DNA of 14,314 bases, from the NCBI GenBank assembly GCA_015904045.1, contig JABMDG010000022.1:2752-17065 (forward strand), in the 5' to 3' direction. Of this stretch, positions 7,158-14,087 are shown in pieces. Position 1 is the first letter of the stretch. Each line of letters begins with the position of its first letter. Both the position numbers and the translations under genes were made by a program. The notes below the pieces were generated by a model. That model made no database searches, was not told the DNA's origin, and saw nothing but the letters and a program-made list of their open reading frames with translations. The stretch is from Nitrospira sp. (lineage in GTDB: Bacteria; Nitrospirota; Nitrospiria; Nitrospirales; Nitrospiraceae).

Positions 7158-7817
7158 ATGAATCGCGTCACCGGAAAATGGGCTTGCCTACTTCTGCTGT
7201 GGGTGCTGCTAGCCCCGGCAACTGCTGTGCAAGGTGCGTTACAGGAGGAGGATACCCAGCCAGCTACATTAGCCGACTCTTCCAGGCTGTGGCATTACGG
7301 GGCTTATCTGGACGTCGGCTACGCTGCGAATTTCAACTTTCCGGACAACGATCTTTGGCGTAGCCGCACCACAGCGTCCCGTCATAATCAACCGGCTCCT
7401 AACATGGTCTTGGCTTATGTGCGGAAGGATGTAAGTGAGGTGTCCCGCTGGGGGATGGAGCTGGGAGTGCAGGGTGGCTATGATTCGGTTGATTTTGCGT
7501 ATCTGCAGGGAGAGAAGAAAGTCGATGGTGCGGATGTGCTCAGACATCTCCATCGTGCCAACGCCTCCTACCTCGCACCGGTGGGCAACGGGTTGACGGT
7601 TACGGCGGGTTTGTTCAACAGCCTGATGGGGTACGAATCGCTCTATGCCAAGGACAACGCGAATTATTCGCGTTCCTGGATTGCCGACAACACGCCGTAC
7701 ATGATGTTCGGCGTGAACGCCGCCTATCCGGTGAACGACCGCTTGACGGTGACGGGGTTCGTCATCAACCGCTACTATCATCGCACAGCCCTACAGTGGG
7801 AGGATGATTTCAACTGA
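7158..7817 (+). pseudogene. BBP2-family outer-membrane porin, 3'-truncated copy
   Basis: A 219-residue reading frame with a signal peptide (MNRVTGKWACLLLLWVLLAP, then ATAVQG). From about residue 42 it matches the full-length porin at 8641-9810: NDLWRSRTTASRHNQ, SRWGMELGVQGGYDSVDFA, GLFNSLMGYESLYAKDN, IADNTPYMMFGVNAAYPVND and VINRYYH. After that point it ends with RTALQWEDDFN and stops, so roughly the last 185 residues of the barrel are absent. The DNA after TACTATCAT lacks 14 bases found in the full copy, aligns loosely for about 20 bases, and then becomes the start of the next gene. A half barrel is unlikely to insert as a porin. The promoter is intact and may still drive the downstream zinc-ribbon gene, whose ATG overlaps this frame by 14 bases. 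Confidence 0.85.
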
Positions 7818-8553
7818 GACAGCGACGCCCCACTGCCCGAACTGTCAGGCTGAACGACAGGATGGAGGGGAGGAGTGTCTTCGGTGTGGAATCATTTTCG
7901 CCAAGTACAGACCGTTGCCGGTACGAACGGGTGTCGTTTCGACGGCGGGGTCGTTTGCGAAGTCTGAGTGGGTGGTCACGGCCAAGCAGTGGTTGATTGA
8001 ATCGGATACGGCGACCGATTCACTGACGCTCATCGGCCGGACGATGGTTTTTCTGCTCCTTGTCTGGTGGGGGCGTACGTTCATCCTCACACCGCTTGAG
8101 ACCAACTACACCGGCGAATCTTTTCTGCATCTGATCAATCTCCCGTTTCACGAAGCGGGCCACCTGATCTTCATGCCGTTCGGACGCTTCATGATGTTTC
8201 TCGGCGGGAGCGCAGGGCAGGTGCTGATGCCGCTCATCTGTCTCGGCACCTTTCTCATCAAAACCCGCGATCCGTTCGGTGCGTCGGTATGTTTGTGGTG
8301 GACGGCTGAGAGCATCATGGACGTCGCGCCCTACATCAACGATGCGCGGGATATGGATCTCATGTTGTTGGGCGGGGTCACGGGAAAAGAAACGGACGGG
8401 CATGATTGGAACAATATCCTCTCCATGCTTGGCTGGCTGGAGTACGACCATCGTCTGGCTCATCTGGCGTACAACGCCGGCATCGTGCTGATGCTGGTCT
8501 CCTTCGCCTGGGGCGGTTGGCTTCTGCTCCGTCACTATCGCCGGCTTGCGTAG
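7804..8553 (+). CDS. Zinc-ribbon membrane protein with HEAGH metallopeptidase-like motif
   Basis: A 249-residue protein. The N-terminus carries a four-Cys ribbon (C11-P-N-C14 and C25-L-R-C28). Membrane segments lie at about 78-97, 108-125, 132-152 and 225-242. The second contains FHEAGHLIFMPFG with H116, E117 and H120, an HExxH-type zinc motif like that of membrane-embedded metalloproteases. Conserved-looking acidic positions follow in SIMDVAPYINDARDMDL and the LLGGVTGKETDGHDW stretch, one of which could be the third ligand. I recall similar unnamed inner-membrane proteins in proteobacteria; substrate and activity are unknown. ATG 7804 directly follows AGTGGGAGG, so the ribosome-binding site is unusually close, and translation may be coupled to the truncated porin frame. 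It is probably read from the copy-1 porin promoter. Confidence 0.75.
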   Translation: MISTETATPHCPNCQAERQDGGEECLRCGIIFAKYRPLPVRTGVVSTAGSFAKSEWVVTAKQWLIESDTATDSLTLIGRTMVFLLLVWWGRTFILTPLETNYTGESFLHLINLPFHEAGHLIFMPFGRFMMFLGGSAGQVLMPLICLGTFLIKTRDPFGASVCLWWTAESIMDVAPYINDARDMDLMLLGGVTGKETDGHDWNNILSMLGWLEYDHRLAHLAYNAGIVLMLVSFAWGGWLLLRHYRRLA

Positions 8554-8564
8554 TCCCTTCCTCC

Positions 8565-8593
8565 TTGTGCGCGTACGAGAACTCTTCTACGAT
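8565..8593 (+). promoter_or_regulatory. Promoter of full-length porin copy 2
   Basis: TTGTGC (8565-8570), a 17-base spacer and TACGAT (8588-8593) mirror the copy-1 promoter base for base in layout. The start codon lies 47 bases downstream. Confidence 0.6.
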
Positions 8594-9270
8594 GGGCCCG
8601 CCAAGGGGCGGGTATCGCCTCGCCTAGTGAGTGTACGAGCATGATGTCGTTCTATCTGCTGCTTCTCGTGGCGCTGGTGTCTCCGACCGCATATGCTCAG
8701 GGTGTGTCGGAGTTGGATCTGTCTCCGATAACAGACAAGGCAGTACCATCTGCCGGCTGGCGCTATGGCGCGTATCTGGATATCGGCGGCATCGTCAATT
8801 TCAATGTTCCGGAGAACGATCTCTGGCGCAGCCGCACCACGGCGTCTCGGCACAACCAGGCGGCTCCCAATATGGTGCTGGCCTATGTGCGCAAGGACTC
8901 GACGGAGGCCTCGCGGTGGGGAATGGAGCTGGGGGTGCAGGGTGGCTATGACTCCGTGGATTTTGCGTTTCTGCTGGGAGAGAAGAAAGTCGATGGCGCG
9001 GATGTGCTCAGGCATCTCCATCGTGCCAATGCCTCCTACCTGGCGCCGGTAGGCAATGGTCTGACGGTTACGGCGGGTTTGTTCAACAGTCTGCTAGGGT
9101 ACGAATCGCTCTATGCCAAGGACAACGCGAATTATACGCGTTCCTGGATTGCCGACAACACGCCGTACATGATGTTCGGAGTGAACGCTGCCTATCCGGT
9201 GAACGACCGCTTGACGGTGACGGGGTTCGTCATCAACCGCTACTATCATCTTGCCTATACGGTCGCGCAG
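8565..9270 (+). repeat. Direct duplication of the porin promoter and 5' half (partner 7095-7800)
   Basis: This segment duplicates 7095-7800 in the same orientation, with the zinc-ribbon gene between the copies. Promoter blocks align closely and the signal-peptide regions hardly at all. From the NDLWRS region identity is roughly 80% by eye. From the GEKKVDG codons to TACTATCAT I count about 16 differences in about 280 bases, with only a few in the last 120. The rising identity toward the breakpoint suggests local gene conversion rather than uniform divergence. Confidence 0.7.
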
Positions 9271-9810
9271 CCCTCCTATGGTGGAAAGTGGTCTTATGCG
9301 CTGACTCCCCGATTGACCGCGATGCAGACTCTCTATTGGGGGCCGGACCAAACAGATGCCTCGCTAGAGTATTGGCGCCTCTACGGGAATCATATTCTGG
9401 AGTGGAAAGCCGACGAGGTGACGATCGCGACCTCGTACGATATCGGTACAGAGAATATCGCCAATCGGCCCGGCAGCCCGCGCACCTTTGTGATGGGTGG
9501 TAATTTGGTCCTGAAGTGGCACGTCGCCGGTCCCTGGTCTGTCGCGGTGCGCCCTGAATTCTATTGGGATCGGAACGGCCGGTGGACCGGCGCTGAACAG
9601 TTCGTGAAGGCGGTCACATCCACGGTCGAATACAAGTTGCTCTATCGGTGGAGCACGGCGGTGGCCAGGTTGGAATATCGCTATGACGAATCGACCGGTG
9701 CGGGAGGTGGGTTCTTCAAAAACGGAGAAAGCAGTTTCGGTGTCCCCAAGCTTGCCGCAGGCCAACATCTACTCCTGTTCGGCCTACTGCTGACCTTCGA
9801 TTCACCGTGA
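8641..9810 (+). CDS. BBP2-family outer-membrane beta-barrel porin, full length
   Basis: A 389-residue exported protein with signal peptide MMSFYLLLLVALVSPTAYA and predicted cleavage before Gln20. The mature part alternates short beta strands with turns and has family landmarks: ENDLWRSRTTASRHNQAA, SRWGMELGVQGGYDSVDF, LRHLHRANASYLAPVGNGLT, GLFNSLLGYESLYAKDN, SWIADNTPYMMFGV, YWGPDQTDASLEYWRLYGN and ATSYDIGTENIA. These identify the OmpL-like putative beta-barrel porin-2 (BBP2) family, thought to form outer-membrane channels. Transported solutes are unknown. It ends LLLFGLLLTFDSP, so the usual terminal aromatic residue is four residues from the end. ATG 8641 and 8644 are both possible starts. The gene has its own promoter, and the OB-fold gene converges from the other side after 32 bases. 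Confidence 0.88.
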   Translation: MMSFYLLLLVALVSPTAYAQGVSELDLSPITDKAVPSAGWRYGAYLDIGGIVNFNVPENDLWRSRTTASRHNQAAPNMVLAYVRKDSTEASRWGMELGVQGGYDSVDFAFLLGEKKVDGADVLRHLHRANASYLAPVGNGLTVTAGLFNSLLGYESLYAKDNANYTRSWIADNTPYMMFGVNAAYPVNDRLTVTGFVINRYYHLAYTVAQPSYGGKWSYALTPRLTAMQTLYWGPDQTDASLEYWRLYGNHILEWKADEVTIATSYDIGTENIANRPGSPRTFVMGGNLVLKWHVAGPWSVAVRPEFYWDRNGRWTGAEQFVKAVTSTVEYKLLYRWSTAVARLEYRYDESTGAGGGFFKNGESSFGVPKLAAGQHLLLFGLLLTFDSP

Positions 9811-9842
9811 TCGGTCGCGTGTCTGCCGACTCCTTGTTTCTG

Positions 9843-10304
9843 TCATTCCACAATGGGGAGAATCCGATCGGCAACGGCTTGGACTACCCCTTCTTGTTCT
9901 GTGACCACCTTTAAGCCGCGGAAGCTGAGATAGTAGCCGCCGTGACTGGGTGCCTGGATGGTAGCACTGACCTCCACGCGATCTCCGTCTTCGACGTCCG
10001 GGTCTCGTACCGTCGGTTTTCCGCAGAGTCCCAGCACGGCAACCGGGATTGTCGCCGCCTCCTCTTCCAAACGGAACAAGTACGCGCCGTAACACACGGT
10101 TTCATTGGGCAGTTTGTAGGGATCGAGCGGAGTCACATCGCGAACGGTGCCGTGCAAGGTCACTCGGCGTAAATGGTACATCCGGGGCTCTTCGAGGATC
10201 TGTTGGATGCTGGTCGGTTGCTCAGCCCACAACAAACAGGGCAGTACTGTCCCGAAGACAACCACCAGAGGAAAGCCGACTGAATAACGAAACGTGCGCC
10301 GCAT
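9843..10304 (-). CDS. Secreted OB-fold-like hypothetical protein
   Basis: A 153-residue protein with an export signal (FPLVVVFGTVLPCLLWA, predicted cleavage before Glu28). The mature domain runs VTLHGTVRDVTPL, YGAYLFRLEEEAATIPVAVL, DGDRVEVSATIQAP and GGYYLSFRGLKVV. This is the beta-strand order of an OB fold of the tRNA_anti-like/nucleic-acid-binding-like type found in small exported bacterial proteins. No catalytic motif is visible and no ligand can be named. Two cysteines (in ETVCYGAY and LGLCGKP) may form a disulfide in the periplasm. A close paralog starts beyond the right edge and ends at 14088. The start codon at 10304 has no strong Shine-Dalgarno, but an extended -10 promoter lies upstream. 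Confidence 0.8.
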   Translation of the reverse strand: MRRTFRYSVGFPLVVVFGTVLPCLLWAEQPTSIQQILEEPRMYHLRRVTLHGTVRDVTPLDPYKLPNETVCYGAYLFRLEEEAATIPVAVLGLCGKPTVRDPDVEDGDRVEVSATIQAPSHGGYYLSFRGLKVVTEQEGVVQAVADRILPIVE

Positions 10305-10337
10305 GAAGAAAGTCTGTGTGGTTCGAACGATGCGTCC

Positions 10338-10346
10338 ATTGTAGCA
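10338..10346 (-). promoter_or_regulatory. Extended -10 promoter for the OB-fold gene
   Basis: Read on the minus strand, TGC-TACAAT is an extended -10 element 33 bases before the start codon. No good -35 is present at 16-18 bases, which is common for extended -10 promoters. Confidence 0.45.
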
Positions 10347-10396
10347 TTGTCAGGCACACATCGTCGTTACGGTGTTTTCTTGACCCCTCTGCCGGC

Positions 10397-10402
10397 TATA
10401 AT
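10397..10402 (+). promoter_or_regulatory. Consensus -10 (TATAAT) upstream of the M20 remnant
   Basis: A perfect TATAAT lies 28 bases before ATG 10431. At proper distance the -35 region is only the T-rich GTTTTC (10374-10379). TTGACC at 10380-10385 looks better but is only 11 bases away, too close for normal sigma70 use. Confidence 0.45.
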
Positions 10403-10430
10403 TCCCGCCTCACCGAGGAGGACATCAGAG

Positions 10431-11387
10431 ATGGTCGATCAACAGCACATACAAACATTCGTCAATGAGGCGCGGCCACAGTTCGAGAACATGTTGGCGC
10501 AGATGGTGGAGGTACCGTCGATCAGCATGGACCCCTCTCATGTGCGCGATATGCGGCGTATGGCCGATCTCGCCGTCCATTGCCTGACCGAACTGGGTGC
10601 TGAAGCTCGAATCGTCGAGACCGACGGCTACCCCATCATTTCCGGTGGATGGATGGTCGGAGCGCGGTATCCAACCGTCACAGTCTATAACCATATGGAT
10701 GTCCAGCCGGCTCAGGAACGGGAATGGAAACAAGAGCCGTTTGCCTTTAGAAATGAGAACGGGATCTATCATGGCCGTGGCGCCACCGACGACAAAGGGC
10801 CGGCGCTGGCGGCGTTATTCGGTGCCCGGTATGCCGTTGAGCAGGGATTGCCAATCAACGTCCGGTTCTTGTGGGAGTTGGAAGAGGAGATTGGAAGCCC
10901 ACACTTTGCCGCCGGCCTCAAAGACCGGACGGCGATTCCTCATCCGGACTCCGTCGTGGTGTCGGATACCATCTGGATCGCAAAGGGCCGTCCAGCTGTC
11001 CCCTACGGATTGCGAGGCTTGCTCGGCGCACGGTTGACGCTCCGTACGGGAATGAAGGACGCGCATTCCGGGCTTACCGGTGGGGCGGCGCGCAATCCAC
11101 TAGCCGAGTTGATGGAGATCGCGAATGCGTGTCTGGATGCCAAGACCGGCAGGGTCAAGGTCCCCGGGTTTTACGATGAGGTCATTGAGCCAACCAAGGC
11201 CGAGGTCAAAAGTTTTCTCAGATCAGGATTTCACGTAAGCCGTTTCAAGAAGGCCTATGGGTTTCACTCCATTCGCACCAACGATCCTCTTGAAGTGATG
11301 CGCCGCATTTGGGCTGCACCGACATTGGAAATTCATGGTCTGACCGGCGTCTGCGGGGAATCCCACCATGGTAAGGGTTGCGTCTGA
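10431..11387 (+). pseudogene. M20-family metallopeptidase/dipeptidase, 3'-truncated
   Basis: The start at ATG 10431 is fixed by GAGGAGGA at 10415-10422. The 318-residue frame matches cytoplasmic M20 di-/aminopeptidases of about 450-470 residues. Visible landmarks are VTVYNHMDVQP (H88), GRGATDDKG (D120), LWELEEEIGS (catalytic and zinc Glu, about 151/152), VVVSDT (D179), and the dimerisation-domain entry KDAHSGLTGG. Homology runs to EIHGLTG (codon 306, base 11348). The last 12 residues come from the antisense of a neighbouring dehydrogenase gene. The rest of the catalytic domain, including the final zinc-binding His, is missing, so no active peptidase is expected. The break is a sharp join to the reversed HIBADH remnant, consistent with a deletion across two convergent genes. 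Confidence 0.88.
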
Positions 11388-11591
11388 CAGGGCGCAGACT
11401 GCGCTCGGACTGTCCGCCCAGACGGCTCCACGATCGAGCAGCGGCCGGGCTTTTGATTTCGTGCGTGTATACAGCGTGACGGGATAGCCGGCATCAAGGA
11501 GGTGCCTGCACATCGATGCGCCCATGACGCCGGTCCCGATCCATCCGATGCGGCTATGAGCAGGAGAGAGCTGCTTCATGGGTGAGGGCAT
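11223..11591 (-). pseudogene. 3-hydroxyisobutyrate dehydrogenase-type gene, 5' remnant
   Basis: The first 81 codons (11591 down to 11349) encode the Rossmann N-terminus of the 3-hydroxyisobutyrate/6-phosphogluconate dehydrogenase superfamily: RIGWIGTGVMGASMCRHLLD (dinucleotide-binding GxGxxG), then GYPVTLYTRTKSKARPLLDR, GAVWADSPSAV and ATLTMVGFPAD. The family is about 290-300 residues, so about 200 residues, including the catalytic Lys region, are absent. Past 11349 the frame reads antisense through the M20 remnant and stops at 11223. It cannot be a working dehydrogenase, and its original substrate cannot be told. It starts 9 bases after the DUF2207 stop, so it was once the third gene of a lemA-DUF2207 transcript. 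ATG 11579 is an alternative start. Confidence 0.85.
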
Positions 11592-11600
11592 ATCGATCTG

Positions 11601-13352
11601 TTAGAATCCCCTTCCACCGCCGCCACCGAACCCTCCGCCGGAAAATCCCCCCGACGAGCCGCCGCCGCTGAATCCTGAGCCGCCGGTGCTCCGAGGCGCG
11701 GAGGTCATGGCGGCGCCTGCGGCGGTGGACAGCTGTGAGAGGTTTCCGGTCAGATGCCGAAGGCGAAAGTCTGTCATGTTGGCTCCGTGATACCAGGCGG
11801 GCGGCTGCGTGTAAATACCGTCGAACGCGCGGGCCCAATTCTGCTCCACGCCCAGTGCCATTGCGAATGGCAGGAACTTTTCAAACATCTCAGGCGTCTT
11901 GACGACGCGTTGAGAACGGTCGGACTCTACGCGGGTAAGAAATTCCTCAAACCCAAGCACTTTCTCCAATGTTCGTGCGCCGCGCAGCGTCCTGGCCGGC
12001 ATCACCCATCCGAATCCCACGATGATGATCCCTGAGAGGATGCTTGCGGCCATGCCGGTTTGCAGTGCGACGCCGTAGTGCTCGCTGAGCCACGCCGCCG
12101 CAACGATCGATGCGAACATGACAAAGCTGCCGATGATCGTGTAGGCCCGTTTCACCCGGTCCGGTCGTCGCGCGTAATAGCCGCGGCCCAGGAGTTGCTC
12201 GAAGAGATCGGACTTGATTCCATCCAGACGGGTGTAGAAACGATTTTCCAAGCCGGAGAGGGCGACGGTCGTCTCATTCTCATCGGTGAAGACTCCCTTG
12301 AGGACAGCGAGCTCGTGGGGTTTCAGCCCGGTCCATTCCGGAACAGGTTTGAGCCGGTGCAGATAAAAAGCCGAGTGTGACCATAGTCCGAGGAGTTGGG
12401 ACTCTTGCTGTTCCTCAATCCGCAGAAAACCACGTACGGCGAGATCGACCAGTGTGGCGGTGATATCACGAAGGTCTGGAGAATTATCGATAAGCGTGCC
12501 GAGTTCCGCCGGCGTCAGCCGATCGGGTGGCTCATAGGCAACGGTGATGGGGCGCAGACGCGGGTCGCGTCCACGGGTGTGCCAAAGGTACCACATGACG
12601 CCGAAGACGACGATCGGCAGGATCAGCAGCCAGTTTGAGCGAAGAAACAGCTGAGACAGCTGCAACGAGCCGGGTTCGGCGACGAGTCCCTTGTCCCATC
12701 CTATAACAGCCGTGAGTCCCTCGCGGAATCCAAGCGGACGGGACATCGTGTAGAGAATTTCAGGACCCGTGATCTGCACATCGGCATGTTGTTCACGCGC
12801 TCCATAGGCGCCGCTGAACGCGAGCGCCTTCACGCCGGTCGCTCCGGCCGGTAAGAGTACTCTGGCCGACACAGACTCGATCGGCATATCCCATTCGTCA
12901 CCGGTCACGTTCCAGTAGAGTTCATCATGGTCCTCGAAGTATTTGAGTCCGTTAGAAATCCTGTAGGTCAGGATGAGCGTTTTGGTCGTATCCTGCGCGC
13001 CGGGCAGCCAGATCTTGAGCGTTTGGTAATGTCGGTTTCGAGAGCGGTCGTATGTGAGAGGCGTTAGATGTTCGTCGGTGATGCTCACCACATCCAGGAA
13101 CAATGTGTAATTGAACCCTTGCGGCGTGTGGTATTCGACGGGGATATCGCGTATCAGCCCGTTCCATGATCCGGAGAAGTGAGGCCGGATCGTTTCTGTG
13201 ACGAGGAGTTCGCCGCTTGGGAGCACTTGGAGTTCGGCGTGAAATTGTTCGATGGCTATTGAACGGGCATGGGCAATCGGGCTTCCGACTGCCAGAATCC
13301 AGCCCAAGAGCAGCATGAAAATGCAAATGTAGATGGTGCGAGGTGCATGCAT
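11601..13352 (-). CDS. DUF2207-family membrane protein with Gly-rich tail
   Basis: A 583-residue envelope protein. A signal peptide (IYICIFMLLLGWILAVGSPI, cut near AHA-RS) is followed by an extracytoplasmic beta-rich domain (about 30-235: FHAELQVLPSGELLVTETIR, LIRDIPVEYHTP, YWNVTGDEWDMPI). A membrane segment at about 240-257 leads to a cytoplasmic domain (ITVAYEPPDRLTPAELGTLI, then DITATLVDLAVRGFLRIEE). Two more segments (about 402-422 and 432-452) precede a tail ending GFSGGGSSGGFSGGGFGGGG. This matches DUF2207 proteins, whose members usually end in such a Gly/Ser/Phe tail and often neighbour lemA. The biochemical role is unknown, and a part in envelope maintenance is only inferred. The gene starts 35 bases after lemA, with no clear ribosome-binding site at 13352. 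Confidence 0.88.
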   Translation of the reverse strand: MHAPRTIYICIFMLLLGWILAVGSPIAHARSIAIEQFHAELQVLPSGELLVTETIRPHFSGSWNGLIRDIPVEYHTPQGFNYTLFLDVVSITDEHLTPLTYDRSRNRHYQTLKIWLPGAQDTTKTLILTYRISNGLKYFEDHDELYWNVTGDEWDMPIESVSARVLLPAGATGVKALAFSGAYGAREQHADVQITGPEILYTMSRPLGFREGLTAVIGWDKGLVAEPGSLQLSQLFLRSNWLLILPIVVFGVMWYLWHTRGRDPRLRPITVAYEPPDRLTPAELGTLIDNSPDLRDITATLVDLAVRGFLRIEEQQESQLLGLWSHSAFYLHRLKPVPEWTGLKPHELAVLKGVFTDENETTVALSGLENRFYTRLDGIKSDLFEQLLGRGYYARRPDRVKRAYTIIGSFVMFASIVAAAWLSEHYGVALQTGMAASILSGIIIVGFGWVMPARTLRGARTLEKVLGFEEFLTRVESDRSQRVVKTPEMFEKFLPFAMALGVEQNWARAFDGIYTQPPAWYHGANMTDFRLRHLTGNLSQLSTAAGAAMTSAPRSTGGSGFSGGGSSGGFSGGGFGGGGGRGF

Positions 13353-13387
13353 AGGGAAGGAATGCCGCGCCGGCTGATCGGGTGAGA

Positions 13388-13951
13388 TCAGCGAGAAGCC
13401 TGTTCGAAGCTGACTTTCGGTAAGGCCCGCTCCGCCGCTTCGGCGATCTCAAAAAATTCGCGCTCCTTGAAGCTGAAGAAGTTCGCGATGAAATTGGACG
13501 GAAATTCCTGGATCTTGGTGTTCAAGTCGCGGACCACGGCGTTGTAATAGCGGCGGGCGTTCTGGAGGGCCTCTTCAATCTGGTTAAGCGAGCCTTGCAG
13601 CTGATTGAAGCTTTCGACGGCTCGCAATTGCGGGTAGGCTTCCGCGAGAGCAAACAGTGACTTCAGCGATTGAGCGAGGATGCCTTCGGCTTCTGCCTTG
13701 CTGCCCGGAGTGGTCGCCGACATCGCACGATTGCGAGCCGTAACAACATCTTCCAGGGTTTGCTTCTCGTGGCCGGCATAGCCTTTGACCGTTTCGACCA
13801 AATTGGGAATGAGATCATGCCGGCGTTTAAGTTGCACATCGATGTCGGCCCAGGCGTTTTCAGACTGGACCTTCAGCCGAACCAGGCTGTTGTATATGCC
13901 GACGACCAGTAGCACCAGTACAATCACCGCGCCCAACAGAATCCAGCCCAT
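13388..13951 (-). CDS. lemA: LemA family protein
   Basis: A 187-residue protein with one N-terminal membrane segment (GWILLGAVIVLVLLVVGIY) followed by a long alpha-helical domain. The family signature ENAWADIDVQLKRRHDLIPN (31-50) and LVETVKGYAGHE are exact in style, and FNQLQGSLNQIEEALQNARR and YYNAVVRDLNTKIQEFPSNF complete the fold. LemA proteins are membrane-anchored four-helix proteins of unsettled function, often beside DUF2207 or TPM-domain proteins, as here. The start was set at ATG 13951 because GGAGGAA (13963-13957) lies 5 bases upstream. A TTG reading from 13978 is less likely because it would put that site inside the gene. A good promoter lies at 14015-14043. Confidence 0.93.
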   Translation of the reverse strand: MGWILLGAVIVLVLLVVGIYNSLVRLKVQSENAWADIDVQLKRRHDLIPNLVETVKGYAGHEKQTLEDVVTARNRAMSATTPGSKAEAEGILAQSLKSLFALAEAYPQLRAVESFNQLQGSLNQIEEALQNARRYYNAVVRDLNTKIQEFPSNFIANFFSFKEREFFEIAEAAERALPKVSFEQASR

Positions 13952-13956
13952 AGGCG

Positions 13957-13963
13957 TTCCTCC
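13957..13963 (-). promoter_or_regulatory. Shine-Dalgarno deciding the lemA start
   Basis: GGAGGAA on the minus strand, 5 bases before ATG 13951. Confidence 0.75.
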
Positions 13964-14014
13964 GAGTATCACTTGCAATCAGTGCAACGGCCTCTCCGCT
14001 TATCTCCTTCGCGG

Positions 14015-14043
14015 ACTATACCCCCGAGGGTACGAACTGTAAA
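14015..14043 (-). promoter_or_regulatory. Promoter of the lemA-DUF2207 operon
   Basis: On the minus strand TTTACA (14043-14038), a 17-base spacer and TATAGT (14020-14015) form a good sigma70-type promoter about 64 bases before the lemA start. A short dyad, TACCC-CCGA-GGGTA (14019-14032, plus strand), overlaps the -10 and spacer and could bind a regulator. Confidence 0.6.
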
Positions 14044-14087
14044 GCGACAGGAGGGAAACTGCTGAAGGGGCACGCAGGCGTTCCATG

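Noticed and set aside
9811..9842. Bidirectional terminator between the porin and the OB-fold gene
   Set aside because: No stem longer than 4 bp and no flanking T/A runs were found.
10380..10402. TTGACC/TATAAT as a normal promoter for the M20 remnant
   Set aside because: The spacing of 11 bases is too short for sigma70; only the -10 is reported.
11604..11690. Gly-rich DNA as a repeat or phase-variation tract
   Set aside because: It encodes the Gly/Ser/Phe tail normal for DUF2207 proteins and has no uniform tandem unit.
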